Positions 10,203 through 18,831 of a DNA stretch of 64,000 nucleotides are shown here, in pieces; within the stretch, counting starts at the first letter, position 1; the number at the start of each line of letters is the position of its first letter. The translations under genes were made by a program, and so were the position numbers. The stretch covers positions 21,567-85,566 of the forward strand of contig CAVFTS010000002.1 of assembly GCA_963625655.1 (NCBI GenBank), given 5' to 3'. This stretch comes from F23-B02 sp963625655 (GTDB lineage: Bacteria > Bacillota > Clostridia > Oscillospirales > Oscillospiraceae). A model generated the notes under the pieces. It was not told the origin of the DNA and did no database searches. It saw only the letters and a program-made list of their open reading frames with translations.

Positions 10203-12986
10203 ATGAAGAGTACGAAGAAAATTCTCTCTCTGCTGCTCGTGCTGGCAATGATATTCTCACTTGCTGTTCCCGTACTGGCAGAGGGCGAAACCGAAAGAAC
10301 CGCGCTTGTGACGTGGGTCGGCGGTACAGACGACAAAAACAACGGCGAAGCAGACGTGCTTAGCAACGTTGAATTGACGGTAGGCGCAGTAGCAAACGAC
10401 AGCAAGCTGTCAAATCAGAAGATTACTACCAGCACCTACGGCAATCTTTCCGCCACTCCGTGGTACGGAAGCGATAACTATGCCGAAGGCACCCAATACG
10501 CTTATCTGCAGTTTAAGGTCAGCACCAAGGGCTATGAGAGTCTTCAGCTCAACACCGTTCTCGGCGGCAATGCCCGTGTTCCCCTTACCTACAAATGGGC
10601 ATACTCTCTCGACAATGAGAATTGGGTCGCCGTTGACGTCACCGTAAACGCAACCGCAAAGAACACCATTGACGGTGCCGCAACCACCACCGTCGAACTT
10701 CCCGCAGCGGCGGCGGATCAGGAGACCCTCTACCTCCGCCTCATGCAGACCGAGGGCGCACACCCCAAGACCGCAGGCGGCGCAGGCACCAACGCAGGCG
10801 CACTCTACATCTTTGAGCTGGGCATGACCGGTACCGCTAAGGCCGAGGAGCCGGCTCCGGAGCCTCTGCCCTTTGAAGGCAAGACCGTCATTCTCCACAG
10901 CAATGACGTTCACGGCGCAATCGAAGGCTATGCTTACATCGCTGCTCTCAAGGCTGAGTACGAAGCGCAGGGCGCAACCGTCCTCCTCGTCGATGTCGGC
11001 GACTTCAGCCAGGGTACCACCTATGTCAGCACCACCAAGGGTCTTGACGCAGTCAATATGATGAACGTAACCGGCTACGATATTGCGACCCTCGGCAACC
11101 ATGAATTTGACTACGGCTATGCTCAGCTTAAGGAAAATCTGGACAGCGCCGATTTCGATGTTCTCTGCGCAAACGTTCTCGACGCAGACGGCAAGAGCAT
11201 CTACGACGCAAATATGATAAAGGAAGTCAACGGCGTGAAGATCGGCTTCTTCGGCATTGAGACTCCCGAAACCCAGACCAAGGCAAATCCCGCCCTCATC
11301 AAGGGACTCCAGTTCCTCGGCGATGAGGAAATGTACAAGTGCGCAGCAGCGCAGGTATCAGCTCTCAAGGATCAGGGCGCAGACATCATCGTTTGCCTTG
11401 CACACCTCGGCATTGACGCCGAATCCGAACCCAACCGTTCCGTCGACCTCTTCGCAAAGGTCGAGGGCATCGACTTCATCATCGACGGTCACTCTCACTC
11501 CGTCATGGAGAAGGGTCCTTCCGATGAACCCATCCAGTCCACCGGCACCGCATTTAAGAATGTCGGCGTTATCGTTATCGACAACGCAACCAAGACCATC
11601 GAAAGCAACTGTCTTAAAGCGGTTCCTCAGCATACAGAGAAGATCAACGGCACCGATGTAACAATATTTGATGAGCCCCGTGATCCCGAGGTCGCAGCAG
11701 CGGCTAAGGTCATCGTTGACCGCATCACCGCCGAGTACGGCGAAGTCTTCGCAAAGAGCGAAGTCGAGCTTAACGGCGACAAGGCACCCGGCAACCGCAA
11801 CATGGAGACCAACCTCGGCGACCTCATCACCGACTCCATGATGTGGCAGATTCTCAAGGACGCTGACAGCCTCTCGGTTCCCGCAGAGAACGTTGTTGCG
11901 GTAACCAACGGCGGCGGCATCCGTGCATGGATCCACAAGGGCGACATTACCAAGAACGACGTATTCACCGTTCTGCCCTTCCGCAACACCATGACCGTCG
12001 TTTACGTCAAGGGTTCCGACCTGCTTGAGGCTCTTGAGGCTTCCACCTACTGCACTCCCGGCGCAGTCGGCGGCTTCCCCCAGATCGCAGGCATGAAGAT
12101 CACCGTTGTCACCAAGGCACAGTATGACGCAAACGAAGAGAAATACCCCGGCTCCACCTACTACGGACCCAAGTCCATCAACCGTGTCACCATCGACGAG
12201 GTTAACGGCAAGCCCTTCGATCCCAACGCAACCTATGCCGTTGCAACCAACAACTTCACCGCAGCAGGCGGCGACACCTACTATGCATTCGCAAGATCCG
12301 AAGGCATCATCGACACCGGCTACACCCTCGACACCATCCTTATGGACTACATAAAGGAAGAGCTGAACGGCGTTATCGGTGAGAAGTATGCAGAGCCCGA
12401 CGGCCGCATCACCATCAAGACCTTCAGCGACATCGACAACTCCGGTCACCGTGAGAACATCGAGCTGGCAGCAGAGCTTGGCATCATCAACGGCTACGCA
12501 GACGGCACCTTCCATCCCAACGAATATGTCACCCGTGCACAGTTCATCACCATGCTGTACCGTGCGGCAGGCTCTCCCGAAGTTAAGCTCCCCGAAGGCA
12601 AGACCGAGATAGAGCTCGGCTTCACCGACGCCGACACCATCAACGACGTATACAAGACGGCTGTTGCATGGGGCGTTCAGAACGGCATCATCAAGGGCTA
12701 CGATAACAACACCTTCCGTCCCAACAAGGAAATATCCCGTGCTCAGATGGCAACCATGCTGTACCGCTACCTCACCCTTGAAGACGTATGGGGCGCAGCA
12801 CCCGACGAGATGAAGGAAGCTTATGACTTCACCGACAAGGGCGACATCGCAGATTCGTTTGTCGAGGCAGTCAATGTCATGGCAAATGCAGGCATCCTCA
12901 AGGGCTACGCTGACGGCCACTTCGGCCCGAACGAGACCGCAACCCGCGGCCAGGCTGCAACCCTGTTTGCCAGGATCTTTGCATGA
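10203..12986 (+). CDS. Surface 5'-nucleotidase/2',3'-cyclic phosphodiesterase with three SLH domains
   Basis: A 927-residue exported enzyme. A signal peptide (KKILSLLLVLAMIFSLAVPVLA, cleavage after ALA-type residues) is followed by a roughly 180-residue unassigned N-terminal domain. The metallophosphatase domain has HSNDVHGA, DVGDFSQGT, GNHEFDYG, CLAHLGID and DGHSHS, the two-metal ligands of the UshA/YfkN family. The 5'-nucleotidase C-terminal domain has NLGDLITDSM, TNGGGIRAWI and TNNFTAAGGD. Three SLH repeats fill the last 190 residues, anchoring it to pyruvylated wall polymer. Its likely role is extracellular nucleotide scavenging. It has its own promoter and terminator, and AAGGAGG-type spacing before the ATG (AGGAGG at 10191-10196). 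Confidence 0.95.
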   Translation: MKSTKKILSLLLVLAMIFSLAVPVLAEGETERTALVTWVGGTDDKNNGEADVLSNVELTVGAVANDSKLSNQKITTSTYGNLSATPWYGSDNYAEGTQYAYLQFKVSTKGYESLQLNTVLGGNARVPLTYKWAYSLDNENWVAVDVTVNATAKNTIDGAATTTVELPAAAADQETLYLRLMQTEGAHPKTAGGAGTNAGALYIFELGMTGTAKAEEPAPEPLPFEGKTVILHSNDVHGAIEGYAYIAALKAEYEAQGATVLLVDVGDFSQGTTYVSTTKGLDAVNMMNVTGYDIATLGNHEFDYGYAQLKENLDSADFDVLCANVLDADGKSIYDANMIKEVNGVKIGFFGIETPETQTKANPALIKGLQFLGDEEMYKCAAAQVSALKDQGADIIVCLAHLGIDAESEPNRSVDLFAKVEGIDFIIDGHSHSVMEKGPSDEPIQSTGTAFKNVGVIVIDNATKTIESNCLKAVPQHTEKINGTDVTIFDEPRDPEVAAAAKVIVDRITAEYGEVFAKSEVELNGDKAPGNRNMETNLGDLITDSMMWQILKDADSLSVPAENVVAVTNGGGIRAWIHKGDITKNDVFTVLPFRNTMTVVYVKGSDLLEALEASTYCTPGAVGGFPQIAGMKITVVTKAQYDANEEKYPGSTYYGPKSINRVTIDEVNGKPFDPNATYAVATNNFTAAGGDTYYAFARSEGIIDTGYTLDTILMDYIKEELNGVIGEKYAEPDGRITIKTFSDIDNSGHRENIELAAELGIINGYADGTFHPNEYVTRAQFITMLYRAAGSPEVKLPEGKTEIELGFTDADTINDVYKTAVAWGVQNGIIKGYDNNTFRPNKEISRAQMATMLYRYLTLEDVWGAAPDEMKEAYDFTDKGDIADSFVEAVNVMANAGILKGYADGHFGPNETATRGQAATLFARIFA

Positions 12987-13056
12987 AGCGAGACCACCGA
13001 TATCGGCTGATTTCAAACGACGCTCAATGAGTGTCAAAAACGCATAACGCATAAAA

Positions 13057-13095
13057 TGAATTCCGGCAGCACCCCGTGTGCTGCCGGAATTTTCA
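13057..13095 (+). terminator. Terminator of the SLH nucleotidase gene
   Basis: A perfect 14-bp stem AATTCCGGCAGCAC / GTGCTGCCGGAATT with a CCC-type loop and T-rich end. It also faces nadE from the other strand, so it may be bidirectional. The remainder of 12987-13155 is empty. Confidence 0.88.
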
Positions 13096-13155
13096 TTGTC
13101 GGTATTTGCCGTAAAAGACACCCGATGCGTCATTGACGCATGGGTGTGCTTGCGT

Positions 13156-15057
13156 TTATTTAAGCTCGTCGAGGCTCTTTAAAAACAGGGTGTTTTCCGC
13201 ATCGGAGGGGATGAGGAAGCCGTTTCTCGGCGAGACGGAGAAGGCTTCGACCGCCGGACCGTCCATGAGGCAGCTGCGCTTGAACTGCTGAGAGAAGTAG
13301 CGCTTGCAGTAGCTGGTGAGCCACTTCACAAGCTCCTCGTCGGAAAACTCGTCGTGCCACACGGTCTTTGCGATGCGCAGGGTCTTTGCCGGGGAGAAGC
13401 CGCAGATCATCATCTTGTGGGTGAAGAAGTCCTGAAGCGAGTAGGAGCCGACGCTTTCCTCGCTCTTCTGCTCGATCTCGTCGGAGCTTATGGGCAGCAG
13501 CTCGGGAGTGACGGGGCAGTCGAGAACGTCCCAAAGAGCGTCGGCAAGCACCTTGTCCTCGGTGCGCTGCGCAATGAAGCGGACGCCCGCACGAACCTGA
13601 GTCTTGGTGAGACCCATGTTCACGTCGTACATACTCGTGTGGTCGCCGTTGTAGGTACACCAGCCGTCGACGAATTCGCTGAGGTCCTCGGTGCCGACAT
13701 CGAGACCGTTGACCTTGTTCGCAATGTCCATGAGCACCTGCGTGCGCTCACGGGCCTGAGCGTTCTCAAAGGCGACGGAGTAGTCGTCGTGAGCGTGACC
13801 GATGTCGTCGAAGTGCTTGTACACGCTCTCGCCGATGTCGATGACACGCACCTCGCAGCCGAGCTGTTCGGCGACGATGATGGCGTTGGACTTCGTGCGG
13901 GAGGAGGTGCCGAAGCAGGGCAGCGTGCAGGCAATGACGTTTTCGCTCGGCAGTCCCATGCGCTTTACCGCCTCGGCGCAGACCATGACGCAGAGGGTGG
14001 AATCGACGCCGCCGGAGATGCCGACGACACAGTGGTCAAGCCCTGCGTACTTCATGCGCTTTATGAGACCGGACACCTGAATGTCGATCATGCGGCGGCA
14101 GTAGCTTGCCATGTCCTTTTCAAATTCGGGCAGATGCGGCAGCTTGCGGTAGCTGCGGGTGAGCGCAGTCTCGCAAAGCTCGTTATCCCAGTACGCCTCG
14201 AAATGAGGGTAACGCATAGTGCCGAACACGCCCGCCTTGCGGCGCAGATTCTCGATGTAGTCGATGTCGACCTCGGTGACGACCATGCAGTCCTCGCACT
14301 CGTCGGAGGCGAGTATCTCGCCGTTTTCGGCGACCATGCACAGACCGGAGAATACGTTGTCGGTGCTGCTTTCGCCCTTGCCGGGAGCGGCAAGAAGCAT
14401 TGCGCACCTGAGGTTTTCGGAGCGGTATTTTATCCTTGCCTTTGCCTCGTCGGTGGAGCTTACGGTTGCGGGGAAGGACGCAAGGCTCACGATGAGGCTT
14501 GCGCCGGCCAGCGCATGGCGGACTGCGGGAGAGATCGGAGCGGTGGCGTCGCCGTCAAGCTCAACGCCGAGTGCAAGCGCACGGGGGAAGTTTGCGGTGA
14601 CGATGACCTCACTGCCGAAAACGCACTCAAACTGACCCTTGCTGCCGAAGGAGACGATGGTCTCCTCGTCGCTTTCGGGGGCGGCAAACACCGTACCGGA
14701 GACCTCGGTGCGGGGGATGAGAGCAAGAACCTCGCCCTTGTAGATGACGGCGGCAACGCTGTACAGAGCGCCGCCTCTGGGGGAGAAGGGAAGTCCCACG
14801 ACGGAGAGAATGTCAAGCTTCTTCGTAGCATTGACTATCTTCTCAAGAGCCGCCTCGGCGCCTCTGAGGAGGACGCCGTGCGTGAAAAGATCATAGCAGG
14901 AGCAGCCGGTTATGACCAGCTCGGGGAAGGAAATGAGCTTTACGCCCTTTGCGCTTGCAGAGCCGATGCACTCGATGATGCGGTCTGCGTTGTAGTCGGC
15001 GTCCGCTACCCGGATCATCGGGGAAGCGGCGGCAACCTTAATAAATCCGTCTTTCAT
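13156..15057 (-). CDS. nadE: NAD+ synthase with a catalytically degenerate glutaminase domain
   Basis: A 633-residue enzyme with the layout of glutamine-dependent NAD+ synthase: an N-terminal nitrilase-fold domain (about 1-300) and a C-terminal PP-loop synthetase domain with SGGVDS at 348-353. It makes NAD+ from deamido-NAD+, ATP and an amino donor. The nitrilase catalytic Glu46 is present (SFPEL). The lysine of the family's PKxxLP motif reads IPRTEV (Arg116), and the cysteine of GVEICEDLW is replaced (GVELDGDAT, Asp168). The glutaminase is therefore probably dead and the enzyme ammonia-dependent. The start at 15057 lies 4 bp after the preceding gene. It is the last gene of the glyS-led operon. 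Confidence 0.92.
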   Translation of the reverse strand: MKDGFIKVAAASPMIRVADADYNADRIIECIGSASAKGVKLISFPELVITGCSCYDLFTHGVLLRGAEAALEKIVNATKKLDILSVVGLPFSPRGGALYSVAAVIYKGEVLALIPRTEVSGTVFAAPESDEETIVSFGSKGQFECVFGSEVIVTANFPRALALGVELDGDATAPISPAVRHALAGASLIVSLASFPATVSSTDEAKARIKYRSENLRCAMLLAAPGKGESSTDNVFSGLCMVAENGEILASDECEDCMVVTEVDIDYIENLRRKAGVFGTMRYPHFEAYWDNELCETALTRSYRKLPHLPEFEKDMASYCRRMIDIQVSGLIKRMKYAGLDHCVVGISGGVDSTLCVMVCAEAVKRMGLPSENVIACTLPCFGTSSRTKSNAIIVAEQLGCEVRVIDIGESVYKHFDDIGHAHDDYSVAFENAQARERTQVLMDIANKVNGLDVGTEDLSEFVDGWCTYNGDHTSMYDVNMGLTKTQVRAGVRFIAQRTEDKVLADALWDVLDCPVTPELLPISSDEIEQKSEESVGSYSLQDFFTHKMMICGFSPAKTLRIAKTVWHDEFSDEELVKWLTSYCKRYFSQQFKRSCLMDGPAVEAFSVSPRNGFLIPSDAENTLFLKSLDELK

Positions 15058-15061
15058 TTTG

Positions 15062-15403
15062 TCAATCTTCCTTTTGAAATACAAATAAATTTTTGTCGTA
15101 GTAAAACAGAATGTCGCTCTTGGTCTCGTCGAAATACTCGTCGGTGATGTAGACTCCGAGCCTGTCACCCTTTATCTCGCAGCCGCAAACGCCCTGAAGC
15201 TTCGGAAAAAGGTTTTGCTCAAGCTCGGCCTGAAGCTCGTCTAAGTGTTCGGCATAGTAGTCGGCGTCGTGCGGGGCGGAATAGCCCTTGACGGGAGCAC
15301 CGCCTCCGGTGAAGCAGAACACGAGGAAGCCCACAAACAGCGCCAAAAACAGGACGCAGCCGAACGGCTTTATTTTCTTTACAAAGTCCTCTCCGGCAGT
15401 CAT
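15062..15403 (-). CDS. Small single-pass membrane protein, unknown
   Basis: A 113-residue protein with one membrane segment near the N-terminus (GCVLFLALFVGFLVFCF) and a small outside domain with a helix (residues about 50-70) followed by beta strands. I do not recognise a family. The ATG at 15403 has GGAGG 8 bases upstream and is separated by one base from the stop of the LtaS-like gene, so it is translated from the same message. It lies between the LtaS-like enzyme and nadE. The membrane topology suggests a link with the former, but no function can be given. Confidence 0.75.
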   Translation of the reverse strand: MTAGEDFVKKIKPFGCVLFLALFVGFLVFCFTGGGAPVKGYSAPHDADYYAEHLDELQAELEQNLFPKLQGVCGCEIKGDRLGVYITDEYFDETKSDILFYYDKNLFVFQKED

Positions 15404-15404
15404 G

Positions 15405-17264
15405 TCATTTGTCCTCCGAGAAATTCTCAGACCTGTAATATTCGACGCATAAAAGCTCGTTGTACAGAGCCTTCGTCTCAGCCTCAAGGCAGGTGGCGTA
15501 TTTGCCGTACTCAAAGAAAATGCCGCTTGAGTGAATGACGGGCAGCACCTCCATCATATCACTCATGTACTGCATGTACGAGTCGCCCTCCCAGCCGAGG
15601 CGGTCAAAGAGAACGTTCATCAGGTAGCAGGCGCTTATGTCGGGACCCGTGCCGACGATCTCACGACCGAGGACCTCTACGGCTGCGTCGTTTGCCCAAA
15701 TAAGGTACTTCGTGGCGTACATATTGCGGAAGTTCTCCTCGGTGGAGCAGTTGACGGTGATGCCGAGCTCCTCGTAAACGCAGGAGTTGTTGCCGAGCCA
15801 CGGCTTGTGGTCACCGTAGAGCAGCACGACGACGGGCTCGGGATCGTCCCGAAGCTCCTCGATAAACCGCTCAAGGTACACGCCGGTGTCTTGAAGCGTG
15901 CCGAGGTAGTTGTTCATAATGCAGTCGGCGTAGTCCGAATAGCCCTCACCGTCCCAGCTTCGGGAGGCGTAGTAGCATGTGTCGGAGCCGTAGGGACCGT
16001 GTCCCTGATAGCTGACGTTGAACGAGAACACGGGCTTGCCGGACTTCTGCGCATCACGATACAGCTCAAGAAGCTGCGGAAAGAATATGTTGTCCATTGC
16101 GGCGACGTCATCGGTGAAGCGGTCAAAATAACCGTCGAGGAAGTAGTATGCCTCAAAGCCGAGGCGCTCGTTCACGTTGCGACGGTTGTAAAACTCGCTT
16201 GAGCAGGGGTGGCAGCCCTCGGCGGTGTAGCCCTGCGACTTCAGATAGCGCACATACGACGGCGTCGCCGAGTAGTACTCGACAAGCTTCGTGTTGCCGG
16301 TAAGGAAGCAGCGCTCGGTGTTGATGGTGCCTCCGGCAAAGACATTTGAGATAATATGCCCGGTGTAGCTTTCGGCTTCGAGCCTGTGGTAGAAGCCGTA
16401 GGTCTCCTCGGATATGCCGTCGATGCCGAGCTCGGTTAAGTCAGCATACGCCTCAAGCTGAACGGCGATGATGTTGACCTTCTTGTCGTCGGGAATGTCG
16501 GTGCTCGGATACTCGGCAAGAATGCGCTCCGCCGCCGCTTCGTCGTAGCCGTCCGGCTTTATGTGGATGGCGTCGGTTATGCTGTGGATGAAGGGGTATA
16601 CAAAGCCCCTTGAAACGTACTGTCCGCAGTAGCTCCAACGATTCAAATGCTCATAGTTTTCGATGCCGTCGTAAATGTCGTCGCTTGAATAGACAAACGT
16701 CCAAAGCGGGTACACCGACAGAGCGATCAGCACGAGAGCTATGACGCAGGGTTTGGTCTTTGCACGGTACCCGGCAAGGAGCCGCAGCAGGACTGCGATA
16801 AGAACCACGGCGACGGTGATGATCACAAGGTCCTTCGTGAAGCTTATGTCGTAGCCGTCGGCAACTCCGAGCGCCGTCCCGATCGCCGACACGTCGCCGA
16901 ACATGAAGGGATCATTGCGAAACTTGAGCTTGAAGAAATTGCCTGCCGAGGCGAGCAGCACCGGAACGGCGGTAAGCAGAAATGCCGCCCAGTTTCGTCT
17001 CGTTATGCAGTAGAATATGCCCCAAAGCAGAAGAATGGGGAGCAAATTCAAAATGACGATAACGGGAAAACCGAAGTAATCCCAAAAAATGCGTCCGTCA
17101 TAGTTGCCGTATGCGAGCCTGAGGCTCATGACGCAGACGGCAAATGCGGCCAGAAGCGGGAGAAGAATATTAAGTGCGCAATAGAGCCGTTTGTGCTTTC
17201 CGGCTCTTTCGGCGGTCGGCTCACCGAAGGGGGTGAGCAGCCGGCGCCTTAGCTTCGTGTGCAT
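15405..17264 (-). CDS. LtaS-like sulfatase-fold phosphoglycerol transferase
   Basis: A 619-residue polytopic enzyme. The first ~210 residues contain five predicted membrane helices. The rest is an extracytoplasmic alkaline-phosphatase/sulfatase-fold domain. The nucleophile threonine site appears as FAGGTINTERCF, a metal-binding region as VSYQGHGPYG and the closing metal motif as LLYGDHKPWLG. The family transfers glycerol-phosphate from phosphatidylglycerol to lipoteichoic acid or other surface glycans, and bacteria often have several paralogs. Here the true acceptor is unknown. GGAGG lies 9 bases before the ATG. The gene sits 18 bp behind glyS and directly before a small membrane protein. Confidence 0.9.
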   Translation of the reverse strand: MHTKLRRRLLTPFGEPTAERAGKHKRLYCALNILLPLLAAFAVCVMSLRLAYGNYDGRIFWDYFGFPVIVILNLLPILLLWGIFYCITRRNWAAFLLTAVPVLLASAGNFFKLKFRNDPFMFGDVSAIGTALGVADGYDISFTKDLVIITVAVVLIAVLLRLLAGYRAKTKPCVIALVLIALSVYPLWTFVYSSDDIYDGIENYEHLNRWSYCGQYVSRGFVYPFIHSITDAIHIKPDGYDEAAAERILAEYPSTDIPDDKKVNIIAVQLEAYADLTELGIDGISEETYGFYHRLEAESYTGHIISNVFAGGTINTERCFLTGNTKLVEYYSATPSYVRYLKSQGYTAEGCHPCSSEFYNRRNVNERLGFEAYYFLDGYFDRFTDDVAAMDNIFFPQLLELYRDAQKSGKPVFSFNVSYQGHGPYGSDTCYYASRSWDGEGYSDYADCIMNNYLGTLQDTGVYLERFIEELRDDPEPVVVLLYGDHKPWLGNNSCVYEELGITVNCSTEENFRNMYATKYLIWANDAAVEVLGREIVGTGPDISACYLMNVLFDRLGWEGDSYMQYMSDMMEVLPVIHSSGIFFEYGKYATCLEAETKALYNELLCVEYYRSENFSEDK

Positions 17265-17282
17265 ATTGTCCCGCCTCCGAGG

Positions 17283-18707
17283 TCAGAAATTTATACGATC
17301 TTCAATATATGCTCTGACCTCGGAAATGGGGATGCGAACCTGCTGCATGCTGTCCCTCTCACGGACGGTGACGCAGTGGTCGGCTTCGTCCGTTTCGGTG
17401 CCGACGGTGTTAAAGTCAAAGGTGATGCAGAACGGGGTGCCGATCTCGTCCTCACGGCGGTAGCGCTTGCCGATGGAGCCGGTCTCGTCGTAATCGACCA
17501 TGAAGTGCTTGGACAGCTCACGGTACAGCTCCATGGCGGGGCCGGTGAGAATCTCCTTCTTGCTCAGCGGCAGGATGGCGCACTTGAAGGGGGCAAGCGC
17601 CGGATGCAGACGCAGTACGGTGCGCACGTCGTCGTTGCCCTTCTTGTCCTGACCGACGACCTCCTCGTCGTATGCTTCGCACAGGAAGGCAAGCGCAACA
17701 CGGTCGCAGCCCAAAGAAGGCTCGATGACGTAGGGGATATAGTGCTCACCCGTCTCCTGATCGAAGTAGGTGAGATCCTTGCCGGATGCCTCCTGATGAC
17801 GCTTGAGGTCATAGTCGGTGCGGTCGGCGATGCCCCACAGCTCGCCCCAGTCGGTGAACGGGAAGGCGTACTCGATGTCGGTGGTGGCACGGGAGTAGAA
17901 GGCAAGCTCCGCAGGCTCGTGATCTCTCAGGCGCAGGTTCTCCTCGCTGATGCCGAGGGAGAGGAGCCAGCTTTTGCAGTAGTCCTTCCAAAATGCGAAC
18001 CACTCAAGGTCGGTGCCGGGCTTGCAGAAGAACTCGCACTCCATCTGTTCAAACTCTCTGATGCGGAAGATGAAGTTGCCCGGGGTGATCTCGTTTCTGA
18101 ACGCCTTGCCGACCTGGCAGACGCCGAAGGGGAGCTTTTTCCTCGTGGTGCGGGCGATGTTTGCGAAGTTAACGAAAATGCCCTGGGCGGTTTCGGGACG
18201 CAGGTAGCAGGTGGAGCTGGAGTCCTCGGTGACGCCGATGGCGGTTTTGAACATGAGGTTGAACTTCCTGATCGGGGTAAAGTCGTGCTTGCCGCAGACG
18301 GGGCAGACGATGTCCTCGTGAGAGGCGATAAACTCGTCCATCTCGTCAAAGCTCATGGCGTCGACGTTGACCTCGTGATGCTCCTCGCCTATGAGCTTGT
18401 CGGCACGGTGACGTGCCTTGCAGGAGCGGCAGTCCAGCAGAGGATCGGAGAAGCTGGAAACGTGTCCCGTGGTGATCCAAGTCTGCGGATTCATGATGAT
18501 GGCGGCGTCAAGTCCCACATTGTAGGGGCTTTCCTGAACGAACTTCTTGAGCCACGCTTTTTTGACGTTGTTCTTGAATTCGACGCCGAGGGGACCGTAG
18601 TCCCAGGAGTTTGCAAGACCTCCGTAGATCTCGCTGCCGGGGTAGACGAAGCCTCTGTTCTTGCACAGGGCAACGATCTTGTCCATTGATTTGTCTGTCT
18701 GTTTCAT
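17283..18707 (-). CDS. glyS: Glycyl-tRNA synthetase (single-chain, GlyQS type)
   Basis: A 474-residue class II aminoacyl-tRNA synthetase charging tRNA-Gly. Visible are the N-terminal block KNRGFVYPGSEIYGGLANSW, a zinc-knuckle-like pair of CxxC motifs (CRSCKARHR and CPVCGKHD) in the insertion, class II motif 2 FRNEITPGNFIFRIREFEQ, motif 3 within PSLGCDRVALAFL, and the C-terminal anticodon-binding domain. Length matches the homodimeric (archaeal/eukaryal/Gram-positive) form. The ATG at 18707 follows AAAGGAAG. It leads a four-gene unit (glyS, LtaS-like, small membrane protein, nadE). The leader is too short for a T-box. Confidence 0.97.
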   Translation of the reverse strand: MKQTDKSMDKIVALCKNRGFVYPGSEIYGGLANSWDYGPLGVEFKNNVKKAWLKKFVQESPYNVGLDAAIIMNPQTWITTGHVSSFSDPLLDCRSCKARHRADKLIGEEHHEVNVDAMSFDEMDEFIASHEDIVCPVCGKHDFTPIRKFNLMFKTAIGVTEDSSSTCYLRPETAQGIFVNFANIARTTRKKLPFGVCQVGKAFRNEITPGNFIFRIREFEQMECEFFCKPGTDLEWFAFWKDYCKSWLLSLGISEENLRLRDHEPAELAFYSRATTDIEYAFPFTDWGELWGIADRTDYDLKRHQEASGKDLTYFDQETGEHYIPYVIEPSLGCDRVALAFLCEAYDEEVVGQDKKGNDDVRTVLRLHPALAPFKCAILPLSKKEILTGPAMELYRELSKHFMVDYDETGSIGKRYRREDEIGTPFCITFDFNTVGTETDEADHCVTVRERDSMQQVRIPISEVRAYIEDRINF

Positions 18708-18722
18708 ATAATCTTCCTTTCC

Positions 18723-18799
18723 CGTGGCTGGCTTGCCACGGAGATATTACGGCTTTGCCGCTAAAATGATATTATACTATGCAAAGCCTTATTTTACAA
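18723..18799 (-). promoter_or_regulatory. Promoter and short leader hairpin of the glyS operon
   Basis: On the minus strand, TTGTAA (18794-18799), a 17-bp spacer and TATAAT (18771-18776) form a promoter about 65 bp before the ATG. The leader contains a perfect 7-bp stem CCGTGGC / GCCACGG (18723-18742) close to the ribosome-binding site, which might modulate translation. Confidence 0.7.
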
Positions 18800-18800
18800 C

Positions 18801-18826
18801 AAAAACGCCGCCCTTTGGCGGCGTTT
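18801..18826 (-). terminator. Terminator of the nucleotidyltransferase operon
   Basis: ACGCCGCC / GGCGGCGT stem followed on the minus strand by TTTTTG, directly after the stop of the gene at 18832. Confidence 0.85.
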
Positions 18827-18831
18827 ATATT

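Noticed and set aside
11358..13133. A 591-codon open frame antisense to the SLH nucleotidase
   Set aside because: It mirrors the sense gene, which has signal peptide, metallophosphatase motifs and SLH repeats. The antisense translation is Val/Asp/Gly-rich with no motif and arises from GC3 bias.
13354..15147. A 597-codon plus-strand frame opposite nadE
   Set aside because: No motifs; the minus-strand nadE frame is clearly the gene.
18708..18800. Possible T-box riboswitch before glyS
   Set aside because: The leader is only about 60 nt, with no T-box sequence or terminator/antiterminator pair; only a small hairpin is present.
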